Under the pieces are notes generated by a model, which did no database searches, was not told the DNA's origin, and saw only the letters and a list, made by a program, of their open reading frames with translations. This document shows positions 1 through 7,520 of a DNA stretch of 64,000 nucleotides, in pieces (positions within the stretch are counted from its first letter, which is position 1; every line of letters starts with the position of its first letter). The stretch spans positions 2,294,001 through 2,358,000 of the forward strand of contig CAVXSP010000001.1 of NCBI GenBank assembly GCA_963764505.1, written 5' to 3'. This DNA is from CAVXSP01 sp963764505 (lineage in GTDB: Bacteria > Acidobacteriota > Vicinamibacteria > Vicinamibacterales > SCN-69-37). A program made the translations under genes and the position numbers.

Positions 1-121
1 CGATCGACGTCTGCCACGCGGCATCGACGATGGCCTCGTGCGTGAGCACCGAGTAGGCGTCCGCCCTGCTGCTCAGGCCGAGCAGCGCGACGCAGGCGAC
101 GAGCGCGGTCCGGCGCCTCAC
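1..121 (-). CDS. Exported protein, N-terminal fragment (possible zinc-dependent phospholipase C / S1-P1 nuclease-like)
   Basis: Only the first 40 codons are inside the window; the gene runs off the left edge. The sequence reads from a GTG at 121 as a short basic N-terminus (RRR), a hydrophobic stretch (ALVACVALLGL) and a likely signal-peptidase site before YSVLTHEAIVDAAW. A mature protein that opens with a Tyr/Trp and a Thr-His-Glu is typical of zinc-dependent phospholipase C and related S1/P1 nuclease-fold proteins, where the N-terminus and this His bind zinc. That family assignment is inferred from about 15 residues and is weak; export is better supported. A TTG six codons upstream is an alternative start. 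Confidence 0.5.
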   Translation of the reverse strand, partial: MRRRTALVACVALLGLSSRADAYSVLTHEAIVDAAWQTSI

Positions 122-267
122 GATCCGGACCGTAAGCAATGGCGGTGCCCTGGGGCGTCAGGCCGGAATCGGGGCACGGCTGGGATCGAGGCGTTCCCTC
201 CTGCAGCGTAATGTTACAGACTGCGCCTCGTCGAGGCTGGCTCGGATTGCTCGAGCGTCACGGCCAA

Positions 268-723
268 TCAGTAGTGCCGGACGGTCATCGTGTAGTTGGC
301 GGGTTCCGGCACCGTCCCGGGATCGAAGACGACGACGCAGAACTGCCCCTGCGTGAACTGACCACTGGCGACCGACTCCTGCCCGACCGCGGCGTTGTTC
401 TTGGTCGCCGATGCCGCGCGCGTGCAGCTTCCGTCGAACGAGTTGTAGGTGCCGAAGGCCACGCCGATCGGCACGTTGAGGGCCGCGCCGGTGGCCGCCG
501 ACGTCAGCGTGTTCACCGTGACGCCCGCGTCCGTGACTCCGTACACGTAGTCGACGAAGAACAGGTTGATCGACTCGCCGCCCACGGCCAGGCTGCCCGA
601 GAAGTTCTCGCTGGCGAGCACGGGACTCGGAATCGTCGCACTGTTCTTCTTGCAGCCGGCTACGGTCGCCAGTAGAGCGGAACCGACGATCAGAAGAGGC
701 AGTTGACGTATCGACGTGGTCAT
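268..723 (-). CDS. Small secreted lipoprotein with PPC-like domain
   Basis: A 151-residue protein starting at the ATG at 723, chosen because GAAGGG lies nine bases upstream and because the signal sequence follows directly; the open frame extends 20 codons further without a Shine-Dalgarno. The N-terminus is a lipoprotein signal (LLIVGSALLATVAGC), so the mature protein should be lipid-anchored at Cys23 and face the periplasm or outer surface. The rest is Ser/Thr/Gly/Val-rich with an SGSLAVGGES segment and alternating hydrophobics, resembling the small beta-sandwich PPC (pre-peptidase C-terminal) domains common in acidobacterial lipoproteins. Two Cys (in SCTR and QFCVVV) could form a disulfide. 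No enzymatic motif is seen and no function is assigned. Confidence 0.75.
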   Translation of the reverse strand: MTTSIRQLPLLIVGSALLATVAGCKKNSATIPSPVLASENFSGSLAVGGESINLFFVDYVYGVTDAGVTVNTLTSAATGAALNVPIGVAFGTYNSFDGSCTRAASATKNNAAVGQESVASGQFTQGQFCVVVFDPGTVPEPANYTMTVRHY

Positions 724-789
724 CGGAACGATCCCTTCAGAGAGGCGGCGCTGGCGGGTCAAGCCGGAGCTAGTGTACCCCAATCCAGA

Positions 790-795
790 TACAAT
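790..795 (+). promoter_or_regulatory. Probable -10 box for tRNA-Lys
   Basis: TACAAT, one mismatch from the sigma-70 -10 consensus, ends nine bases before the mature 5' end of tRNA-Lys, which fits a short leader. No convincing -35 hexamer is visible at the usual distance. Confidence 0.35.
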
Positions 796-804
796 CGAGT
801 CCGC

Positions 805-879
805 GGGCCGCTAGCTCAGTGGTAGAGCACCTGGCTTTTAACCAGAGGGTCGCAGGTTCGATCCCTGCGCGGCCCACCA
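805..879 (+). tRNA. tRNA-Lys (UUU)
   Basis: A full cloverleaf of 75 nt: acceptor stem GGGCCGC pairs with GCGGCCC, D-arm GCTC/GAGC, anticodon loop CTTTTAA with anticodon TTT, T-arm GCAGG/CCTGC around TTCGATC, discriminator A and a genome-encoded CCA at 877-879. The first anticodon-stem pair is a C-A mismatch; the other four pair. It stands alone, not in a tRNA cluster. Confidence 0.97.
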
Positions 880-1024
880 ACTCAGGCGGCGTTCACGGAG
901 AGGCACGGCTGCCCGCCGGCGCGCCTCGACCTGCCCTGACGCCGGGTTCTTTGACGACTCGCTCCGCTCGCGTGGCGCGCTCGCTGACCCCTCGCGCGCG
1001 GGCGCCTTGGGCTTTGGCCCCGGA

Positions 1025-1066
1025 CCCATAGCCCATAGCCCATAGCCCATCGCCCACAGCCCGAGG
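1025..1066. repeat. Tandem heptamer array (CCCATAG type, six units)
   Basis: Six contiguous 7-base units: CCCATAG three times, then CCCATCG, CCCACAG and CCCGAGG, decaying toward the arginase gene, whose stop codon begins four bases later. A less regular run of the same kind (CTTGGGC TTTGGCC) lies just to the left. The unit belongs to the GCCCRNA family also seen at 25576, 38817 and 45956. It sits in the gap between tRNA-Lys and the arginase 3' end. Confidence 0.9.
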
Positions 1067-1070
1067 TCCG

Positions 1071-2042
1071 TCAGAGTATCGATTGCCCCACGGCCGAGAG
1101 GGCCAGCTCGGCGGCGAGGATCGCCGTCTGATTCTGCAGGTCGAGAATCGGATTGACCTCGACGAGATCGAGCGCGAGCAACTGTCCGGAGTCGGCGACC
1201 ATCTCCATCACCATGTGCGCCTCGCGGTAGTCGAGCCCGCCCTTCACGGGCGTGCCGACGCCGGGAGCGATCGACGGATCGCACACGTCGAGATCGAAGG
1301 AGACGTGAACCCCGAGCGTGTCCTCGCCGGCGATGGCGAGCGCGCGCTTCATCACGGTGGCAATGCCGTGACGATCGATGTCCTTCATCGTGAACACGTG
1401 CACCTTCGCCCGCTGAATCTGCTCCCGCTCGAGCACGTCGAGGTTGCGGACGCCGACGAGGACCACACGTTCCGCCCGGACCTTCGGCACTCGCCGGCCG
1501 ATCCGGGCGAGCTCCGCCGGCTCGGAACCGGTCAGCGCCGCCAGCGGCATCCCGTGCACGTTGCCGCTCGTCGTCGTGGCGGGTGTGTTCATGTCGCCGT
1601 GAGCGTCGATCCAGAGAAGACCGAGGTCTCCGCCGCGCGCCCCGGCGAAGTCGGCCGAGGCGCCCACGGATCCCGCGGCCAGCGAGTGATCGCCGCCAAT
1701 GACTATCGGCAGCGCCCCGCCGTCCAGCGACTGGCGGACGGACTGGTAGAGGCGCTGACAGACCCGGGCGATCTCGCGGATGTACCTCTTCCGCGGATCG
1801 CGCGGCATTCGCGTCTCTGGGATGGGCGCCGCCAAGTCGCCGCGATCGACGACCGACAGCCCAATCGCGCTCAGGCGCTCGCCCAACCCTGCGATGCGGA
1901 CCGCCGAGGGGCCCATGTCGACCCCCCGCCGGGCGCCGCCGAGGTCGAGAGGAACGCCGAGCAGGTGAACCGGGCGTGGCGACCGACCCCTGCCGCCGGC
2001 CGGGGCCGGCCCTGACCCTGGCCGCAAGCCGGATTTGACCAT
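1071..2042 (-). CDS. rocF: Arginase
   Basis: A 323-residue ureohydrolase that should hydrolyse L-arginine to ornithine and urea with a binuclear manganese centre in the cytoplasm. Visible motifs: RRGVDMGPSAVR (39-50), characteristic of arginases rather than agmatinases; GGDHS (116-120); DAHGDMN (146-152); NVHGMPLA (161-168); GVRNLD (197-202); SFDLDVCDP (248-256). The metal ligands expected from the family, H119, D146, H148, D150, D250 and D252, are all present. About 25 Gly/Pro/Arg-rich residues precede the conserved HLLGVPLD start, so the true start may be later than the ATG at 2042; no Shine-Dalgarno decides it. It is monocistronic, with a heptamer array directly after the stop. Confidence 0.93.
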   Translation of the reverse strand: MVKSGLRPGSGPAPAGGRGRSPRPVHLLGVPLDLGGARRGVDMGPSAVRIAGLGERLSAIGLSVVDRGDLAAPIPETRMPRDPRKRYIREIARVCQRLYQSVRQSLDGGALPIVIGGDHSLAAGSVGASADFAGARGGDLGLLWIDAHGDMNTPATTTSGNVHGMPLAALTGSEPAELARIGRRVPKVRAERVVLVGVRNLDVLEREQIQRAKVHVFTMKDIDRHGIATVMKRALAIAGEDTLGVHVSFDLDVCDPSIAPGVGTPVKGGLDYREAHMVMEMVADSGQLLALDLVEVNPILDLQNQTAILAAELALSAVGQSIL

Positions 2043-2148
2043 GCGGTAACCGTCGTGCAGTTGATGTTACGATACGGGCGCCCTTATCCCACTGCCGAAG
2101 CGGCCAGTTGGCTCGCTATGGCAGGCGACCTAATGGCGCGGAGGCCGT

Positions 2149-2733
2149 GTGTCGCCCATCTTTGTCCGACCGGTCCGGGAACAGCTCGAGCACGACCGGC
2201 TGATCCGGTTTCTTCTGAACAAGTACAAGCGCAAGTTCGAGGTGGCGGCGAACCTCGGTGACGAGCAGGTCGCGCCCGTCAAGGTCGGTCAGACGACCTT
2301 CTTCCCGGACCTCGTCCTGACGACCGGCAAGAAGCTCGCGGGCGTGGCGGAGGTCGAAAGCGGGGAGTCGGTCAACAATCTCGAGGCGATGGCGCAGTGG
2401 GTGCAGTACTCTCGCGCCCGCGCGCCGTTCCATCTGTACGTGCCGGTGACCGCCTTCGACGTCGCCCGGCGGCTGTGCGACGCCAATCAAGTGAGGGTGT
2501 CGGAGATCTGGACGTATCGATCGCTCGCCGACGGCTTCGATCTCGTGCGCAGCTTCCACGATCCGTCCGCGGCTGCGGGGAGGGGCGGCCCGTCCAGATC
2601 GGGAAGCGGGAAGAAGAAGCCTGCCGCAGCCCGGCCGGCCGCCGCGCGGCGTGCGACGAAGCCGCCGAAGAAGGCCGCGCGATCGACCGCCTCGAAGCCG
2701 AGGAAGCCCGCCAAGGGGCTTCGAAAGAAGTAG
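2149..2733 (+). CDS. Hypothetical protein: possible PD-(D/E)XK-like domain with basic histone-H1-like tail
   Basis: A 194-residue protein from a GTG start. Residues 1-140 form a compact alpha/beta-like domain with FFPDLVLTTGKKLAGVAEVES near residues 51-71, a Pro-Asp followed by a Glu-x-Glu that resembles the spaced acidic residues of PD-(D/E)XK nucleases, and a later AMAQWVQYSRA helix. Residues about 145-194 are almost only Lys, Ala, Pro, Arg and Ser (KKKPAAARPAAARRATK and similar), like bacterial histone-H1-type tails, which usually bind nucleic acid. The nuclease idea is inference: the canonical Glu-x-Lys is not seen. The next gene starts 15 bases after the stop, so the two are probably cotranscribed. 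Confidence 0.65.
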   Translation: MSPIFVRPVREQLEHDRLIRFLLNKYKRKFEVAANLGDEQVAPVKVGQTTFFPDLVLTTGKKLAGVAEVESGESVNNLEAMAQWVQYSRARAPFHLYVPVTAFDVARRLCDANQVRVSEIWTYRSLADGFDLVRSFHDPSAAAGRGGPSRSGSGKKKPAAARPAAARRATKPPKKAARSTASKPRKPAKGLRKK

Positions 2734-2748
2734 GGGGCAGTCCCGAAG

Positions 2749-3580
2749 TTGCCGTTCATTCGCTACACGCGCGACCGCCGAGGCTACGAGAGCACCTTCG
2801 TGATGCACGCGTACCGGGGCCGGACGCGCGTCCTCTATTTCTTCCGCTCGCCTTCGAGCCTGAAGATCGGCCGCCGTCCGCTGGATGCCGAAGTGCAGGA
2901 GGCGCTCGAGCATACGCATCCCGATCTCGCGTTCGACTGGGACTCGCTGCGGCGTGAACCGGCGGCGCGCTTCGAACAGACGGCGCGCCCCGCTCGTCCC
3001 TCCAGGGCCGAGCCCGTCAGGACGCGACCGGCGCCCGAGCCGGCGCCCGCCGTCATCGAAGACGAGTCGGTGCTCGGGCGAGCGCTGGGCGCGCGGGAGG
3101 CGGCCCGACTGCGCCGTCAGTACCGGGGACCTGATGCAGCGGATTGTCCGGCGCGCCCGGACGCCGGAGGATCGAGACCGGCTGTCGGAGGGGCTGCTGC
3201 GTCTCAATCCAGACGACTGGCCGGATGCGGCGGCCGTGCGAGCAGGGGTCGGGTCGATCGAGGGCGAGTGGGCGCAGATCGCCGGCGAGCTGCCGCAGCG
3301 CCGCCGCGGCCGCCGCGGCGGGCGCAGTCAGGAGGTCGGCCGTCCGATCCCCCCCATCGGCGGCGTCGAAGGGCCATCGGACGCTTCTGGCATAATCGAA
3401 GAGGAAGGCGAGCCCGATGATGCGGCAATCGAAGACTTGGTCACCGGCCCCCTGGGTCCGGATCGCGATCTCCCTGGCGCTCGCGACCGCCGTGGTGTCG
3501 GCGCAGACCCCGAGACGCCCGGCGGCCCCAGCGCCGAAGCCGGCGCCTCAGACGACCCCGACGTTTCGCGGCGGGACTGA
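2749..3580 (+). pseudogene. Hypothetical gene with apparent +1 frameshift
   Basis: From a TTG at 2749, preceded by a G-rich Shine-Dalgarno candidate, a protein-like frame (PFIRYTRDRRGYESTFVMHA, then an Ala/Pro/Arg-rich linker) runs to about residue 125 and abruptly turns into Arg/Gly/Ala nonsense. At the same point the +2 frame becomes protein-like (DLMQRIVRRARTPEDRDRL, then NPDDWPDAAAVRAGV). Removing one G from the GGGG run at 3125-3128 joins them as QYRDLMQRIVRR. The family is not one I recognise. The 3' end is uncertain: the second frame stays open to 3580, 164 bases into the VWA gene, so a further indel or an earlier natural end is possible. Either an assembly error or a true pseudogene. 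Confidence 0.6.
3391..3396 (+). promoter_or_regulatory. Possible extended -10 for the VWA gene
   Basis: TGG-CATAAT is an extended -10-like element about 20 bases before the ATG at 3417, followed by a strong Shine-Dalgarno (GAGGAAGG at 3401-3408). No -35 is required for an extended -10; the call is tentative. Confidence 0.3.
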
Positions 3581-4844
3581 TGTCATCTCGATCGACGTCT
3601 ATCCGCGCGATGCGAAGGGCCAGTTCGTTCCCAGTCTCACGCGCGACGACTTCCAGGTTATCGAGGACGGGGTCGACCAGACGATCCTGAACTTCATCCG
3701 CGCCAACGGCGGCCAGTTCTACAACGACCTGGCCACGACGGCGCCCGTGCCGGTGTCGGAGGGCCTGATCCTGCCGAAGACAGCGCCGCCGGCCGACACG
3801 GCGGGCCGCATCTTCATCATCTTCATCGACGACCTCCACTTCATGGCGTCGCAGACGCCCAACGTGCGCCAGATGCTGGAGCTCATCCGCGACACGCTGG
3901 TACACGACAACGACCTGGTCGGGTTCGTGTCGAGCGGGTATTCCTCGATCGAGATGGATCCCTCCTACGACTACCAGCACCGGCGCTTCAACGAAGTCAT
4001 CAACAAGGTGATGGGATCCGGGCCCTCGATCCAGGAAATGATCAACATGTCGGCGGGCCAGGACGGGATGTCGGAGCTCAATCACAACGTGGCCGTGACG
4101 TTCCAGGCCGCGTTCAACCTGCTCCGGCAGCTCGAGAACATTCGAGGCAAGGTCAAGGCGTTCATCTGGGTCAGCAACGGCTACTCGCTCGATCCGTTCA
4201 AGGACTCGCGGCTCAAGCGCGAGCTCCAGAAGTACGAGCAGGCCGGAGCGTGCGATTCGGCGGCCGAGCAGAAACCGACCGACGGGTCCCAGGACACGCG
4301 GGCGGCGAACGACCCGTGCAAGTATCTGGACAACGACATCTCGTTCGTACAGAACCTGCGGCTGAGTGGCAACGACTACGGCTTCGACATCTTCAACCGG
4401 CCGACGCTGGAGTGGAAGAGCTCCGATCTGATGTCGGAGATGGCCGAGCTGATTCGGTCGGCGACGCGCGCGAACACGCGCCTCTTCACGATGGATCCGC
4501 GCGGCCTCATTTCCAGCCTGAACACGGCCTCGATGCAGCAGAACCTCTCCGGACAGGAGGAGATGGAGTTCGTCCAGCAGACGGTCGGCAGCCTGCAGGC
4601 GCTGGCGGAGAACACGGGCGGCATCGCCTGCGTGTCCACGAACGATTGCCGGCCGGTGCTGCAGAAGATCGACAACATGACGAGCGACTACTACATGATC
4701 GGCTACCGCTCGTCGAATCCCGATCCGTTCAAGGTGACCCGCAAGATCGAGATCAAGGTCAAGCGTCCCGGTGTCGAGCTCGTGCCCGGTCGCGACTACC
4801 GCGACACCTACTATCTGAAGCTGCAGCCGCGCAAGGACAAGTAG
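3417..4844 (+). CDS. Secreted VWA-domain protein, acidobacterial VWFA-related family
   Basis: A 475-residue exported protein. The ATG at 3417 has GAGGAAGG about nine bases upstream and begins a signal peptide ending near VVSAQ (residue 29). A Pro/Ala-rich spacer leads into FRGGTDVISIDVYPRDAKG and DDFQVIEDG, the entry strands of the VWFA-related domain found mostly in Acidobacteria. The core has IFIIFIDDLHF in place of the classical DxSxS metal site, then the VKAFIWVSNGYS strand, and ends with the GGIACVSTND and DYYMIGYRSSNPDPFK segments typical of the family. Three Cys pairs are consistent with disulfides in the periplasm. The family is taken to mediate protein-protein contact; the partner is unknown. 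It is convergent with the methyltransferase gene, ten bases away. Confidence 0.88.
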   Translation: MMRQSKTWSPAPWVRIAISLALATAVVSAQTPRRPAAPAPKPAPQTTPTFRGGTDVISIDVYPRDAKGQFVPSLTRDDFQVIEDGVDQTILNFIRANGGQFYNDLATTAPVPVSEGLILPKTAPPADTAGRIFIIFIDDLHFMASQTPNVRQMLELIRDTLVHDNDLVGFVSSGYSSIEMDPSYDYQHRRFNEVINKVMGSGPSIQEMINMSAGQDGMSELNHNVAVTFQAAFNLLRQLENIRGKVKAFIWVSNGYSLDPFKDSRLKRELQKYEQAGACDSAAEQKPTDGSQDTRAANDPCKYLDNDISFVQNLRLSGNDYGFDIFNRPTLEWKSSDLMSEMAELIRSATRANTRLFTMDPRGLISSLNTASMQQNLSGQEEMEFVQQTVGSLQALAENTGGIACVSTNDCRPVLQKIDNMTSDYYMIGYRSSNPDPFKVTRKIEIKVKRPGVELVPGRDYRDTYYLKLQPRKDK

Positions 4845-4854
4845 GCGCGGCCCG

Positions 4855-5748
4855 TCAGTCGCCGCCCGCGGGTCCGTCGAGACTGCGCAGCCGCGCCGCG
4901 GACTCGCGCAGGTAGTGCTCGTCCATCTCGATCCCGACGAAGTCGACGCCGAGCTGCACGGCGGCCAGGGCGCTGTTGCCCAGGCCGAGGAACGGGTCGA
5001 GCATCGTGCCGGCGCGCGCGACGCCGTGCAGCCGCGCGCACTGCTCCGGGACCTTCGGCGGGAACGACGCCGGATGCGGGCGGTCCCGCTCGCGCCGCTG
5101 AATCGTCTCGTACGGGATGAACCACGTATTGCCGCGGCACCGCAGGCCGTCGCCGGCCGAGGCCCAACGCGTGATGTTCGACGCGTCCTGATAGGGCACG
5201 CCGACGGCGCGGCGGTCCAGCCGCGTGCGCCCGGTCGGTGTGAAATGGAAGATGAACTCGTGGCAGTCGTTCACGAAGCGGTCGCTGTTGATCGGCTTGT
5301 AGTGGCCGACCGCCATGTCGCGTTCGAGCGCGAGGTTCGCGCCGGTCGCCTCGCGATCGATGGCGATCGCCTTGACCCAGTGAATCGTGTTCTGCAGCCG
5401 GAAGTAGCGGCGCGCCACCTGCGCGACCTCGAGCGCAATCCACGGGTCGGTGGGTTTGGCCCCGACGTTGAGGAAGAACGAGGCGTCCGGCCGGACGACG
5501 CGCGAAAGCGCGCGAACCCACCGGTCCGTCCAGTTGAGATACTCCGTCCGCGGCAGGTCGTCGCGATAGCTCCGGTACTTGATGCCCAGGTTGTAGGGCG
5601 GCGAGGTGACGACGACGCCGATCGACGCCGGATCCAGCCACGGCAGGATTTCGACGCAGTCACCCAGGTACAGCCGGACGCGCGAGCGGCGGATCGTCAG
5701 CTCGAGCCAGGGGCGACCGGGCCGGGGAGCGCGGAGAGCCGATGCCAT
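4855..5748 (-). CDS. Site-specific DNA methyltransferase (N4-cytosine/N6-adenine, beta class)
   Basis: A 297-residue amino-methyltransferase. The catalytic motif IV, TSPPYN (48-53), comes first and the SAM-binding motif, DPFLGLGNSALAA (around 245-257), comes last, which is the beta-class order. TSPPY is more usual for N4-cytosine enzymes, though N6-adenine enzymes of this class also occur. Other family features are GDCVEILPWL near the N-terminus, SFFLNVGAKP, and VGIEMDEHYL after the FxGxG loop. The region between motif IV and the C-terminus should contain the target-recognition segment. No restriction endonuclease, specificity subunit or Vsr gene lies nearby, so it looks like an orphan, more likely regulatory or cell-cycle related than defensive; that is inference. 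Confidence 0.9.
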   Translation of the reverse strand: MASALRAPRPGRPWLELTIRRSRVRLYLGDCVEILPWLDPASIGVVVTSPPYNLGIKYRSYRDDLPRTEYLNWTDRWVRALSRVVRPDASFFLNVGAKPTDPWIALEVAQVARRYFRLQNTIHWVKAIAIDREATGANLALERDMAVGHYKPINSDRFVNDCHEFIFHFTPTGRTRLDRRAVGVPYQDASNITRWASAGDGLRCRGNTWFIPYETIQRRERDRPHPASFPPKVPEQCARLHGVARAGTMLDPFLGLGNSALAAVQLGVDFVGIEMDEHYLRESAARLRSLDGPAGGD

Positions 5749-5820
5749 ACGGCAGAGACTTTCGGCAGGAACCGGCCAGGAGTACAGCCCCCTGCCGGGA
5801 GACCCGCGCCTTACGCGCGG

Positions 5821-6030
5821 CTAGCTGGCGCGGATGCCGTCAACAGCGCTGAAACCGTGCGCCACACGATTGGCGCTCAGCGGTTGATTCCGCTGATGGC
5901 CCGTATCGGTGCACGCGGTCCCTTTTTCTTCGACGTAGGTGACTTCGCGACTCGTCGCGATCTCGCGGTACCGTCCCGACACGCACCCGCAGGTCAGCGT
6001 TGTGAACCCGAGAAGGCGAACGAGACTCAT
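5821..6030 (-). CDS. Small putative lipoprotein/exported protein, 69 aa
   Basis: Read from the ATG at 6030, which has GAAGGG nine bases upstream, the same arrangement as the lipoprotein at 268-723. The protein begins MSLVRLLGFTTLTCGCVSG, a short basic/hydrophobic segment followed by Cys residues that could be a lipobox, although the residue three before Cys is Thr rather than Leu. The remaining 50 residues are hydrophilic with one more Cys and match nothing I recognise. The open frame continues upstream to 6387, but that part is Arg/Ser/Pro-rich and looks non-coding. It could be a spurious ORF. Confidence 0.4.
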   Translation of the reverse strand: MSLVRLLGFTTLTCGCVSGRYREIATSREVTYVEEKGTACTDTGHQRNQPLSANRVAHGFSAVDGIRAS

Positions 6031-6416
6031 GAGGCGACACCCTTCGCGGCGAAGCATTGCAAGCACCGTGCCCACGCCTCCTGACCATTCTCGGCCATGA
6101 CCAGAAGACCGATCGGTCGAGTTGGCCGGGAAATGCGCAGCCGGTCTGGCGACCGGTCCGACGGGAGGCTCGAGGTCGCCGTTCATTGGATTCCAGACAC
6201 CAATACGTTGAATCGTTCGTGCCGATAGAGTGGCTGAGGGAGAGGTGGCGCGTCGGGTCCGTCGCGCATGCGACGGGACGCCCGGACTGTCCCCACGACT
6301 GGAATTCCGGTATCCAATTGCAGCAGCAGGACTTCTGATGCTACAATTTCGGCGCCCGGAATTGGCCTCGAATTCGGCGTCACTCATTCCACGCTGATCA
6401 GCGTGCCGGAGGTCTT
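6031..6416. other. Gene-free stretch with divergent promoters
   Basis: No protein-like frame or RNA gene was found in these 386 bases. They separate the leftward small exported ORF from the rightward D,D-carboxypeptidase and have a lower GC content near 6300-6350, where a promoter-like sequence lies. Confidence 0.6.
6318..6347 (+). promoter_or_regulatory. Possible sigma-70 promoter of the carboxypeptidase gene
   Basis: TTGCAG at 6318-6323 and TACAAT at 6342-6347 are separated by 18 bases, about 70 bases before the GTG start. The -10 is a five-of-six match, the -35 is poor. Confidence 0.4.
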
Positions 6417-7481
6417 GTGCTTCGTTTGACCCGCGGCGTTCGGACTGTTGCTGGGATCGGAACGGTTTGCTTCCTGCTGGGGACCCTCCCGGCAGACGCC
6501 CGGCAGGCCAGCGGAGCGAAATCCACCGCGCAGACGGCCGGTTCGGCCAAGACGGCTGCCAGACCGGCGGCGTCGCGGGCGAAGGCGAAGTCGCGGGTCT
6601 CCCGCACGAGCCTGACCAGGGCGCGCGCCGCGGCCGCCGCTCGGGCCCGGCGGGCGGCCGCCGTCCGGCAGCAGCGGGAGGCGATGACGCCCCGCTTCAA
6701 GCGCGACGAGCTGGGAAACATCGTGCCCGACGTCCGGGCCGCGGCGGCCATCGTCTTCGACCCGCTGACGGGCGAAGTGCTCTGGGAGGAGAACGCCCGT
6801 GACCAGCGGTCCATCGCCAGCATCACGAAAGTGATGACGGCGGTCGTGTTCCTCGCCGACGAACCGGACCTGTCGCAGAGCGTGACCGTGAACCGGACCG
6901 ACATGCGGAACGCTTCGGTCACCTATCTCCGCGCCGGCGAGAGCCTCTCGTACGACGATCTCCTGCACTTGATGCTCATCGCCTCGGACAACGGCGCCGC
7001 CCGCGTGCTGGCGCGGACGTCCGAAGGCGGCACGGCGGCGTTCGTCGCGCGCATGAACGAGATGGCGGATCATCTCAACCTGAAGGCCACGCACTACACG
7101 GACCCGTCGGGGCTCGAGTCGACCAACATGTCCTCGGCCTACGATCTCTCGCAGCTCATCGCGTTCGCGGCCGGGGACCCGATCATCGGGTCGATCATGC
7201 GGACGTCGTCCTACGAGGCCCACTCGAGCAACGGCCCCATTTCGATCCACAGCACCAACAAGCTGCTCGGCACCGATGTCGACGTCCGCGCCGGCAAGAC
7301 CGGGTTCATCAGCAAGGCCGGCTACTGCCTCGCCACGTTGCTCCAGATGCCGCAGGGCAACCCCGTCGCCGTCGTCGTCCTCGGCGCGGCCAACAGCGCG
7401 ACGCGCTTCTGGGAAGCGCGGCACCTGTTCGAGTGGGTCGTCGGCCGGGCCAGCCTCGTCGGTGGCGAGAGCCAGAACTGA
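6417..7481 (+). CDS. dacF: D-alanyl-D-alanine carboxypeptidase (PBP5/DacF type)
   Basis: A 354-residue penicillin-binding serine peptidase that trims the terminal D-Ala from peptidoglycan pentapeptides in the periplasm. The three active-site motifs are complete: SITK (135-138) with the nucleophile Ser135, SDN (190-192) and KTG (294-296). A signal peptide covers the first 30 residues (VCFLLGTLPADA). Between it and the catalytic domain is an unusual Ala/Arg/Lys-rich linker (about 31-90), highly basic and probably disordered, which may bind anionic wall or DNA. The C-terminal beta domain and amphipathic anchor of PBP5 are short or absent. The GTG start has GGAGG a few bases upstream. It is followed closely by glgA. 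Confidence 0.9.
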   Translation: MLRLTRGVRTVAGIGTVCFLLGTLPADARQASGAKSTAQTAGSAKTAARPAASRAKAKSRVSRTSLTRARAAAAARARRAAAVRQQREAMTPRFKRDELGNIVPDVRAAAAIVFDPLTGEVLWEENARDQRSIASITKVMTAVVFLADEPDLSQSVTVNRTDMRNASVTYLRAGESLSYDDLLHLMLIASDNGAARVLARTSEGGTAAFVARMNEMADHLNLKATHYTDPSGLESTNMSSAYDLSQLIAFAAGDPIIGSIMRTSSYEAHSSNGPISIHSTNKLLGTDVDVRAGKTGFISKAGYCLATLLQMPQGNPVAVVVLGAANSATRFWEARHLFEWVVGRASLVGGESQN

Positions 7482-7520
7482 ACCGATCGGGATTCCAGAG
7501 TTGAGTTGTAGATTGGGGCT

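Noticed and set aside
1025..1066. CRISPR array
   Set aside because: Units are 7 bases without spacers, and no cas gene is in the window.
5821..6387. Full 188-codon version of the small exported ORF
   Set aside because: The part above 6030 is Arg/Ser/Pro-rich with no ribosome-binding site, while the ATG at 6030 has one and begins a hydrophobic leader.
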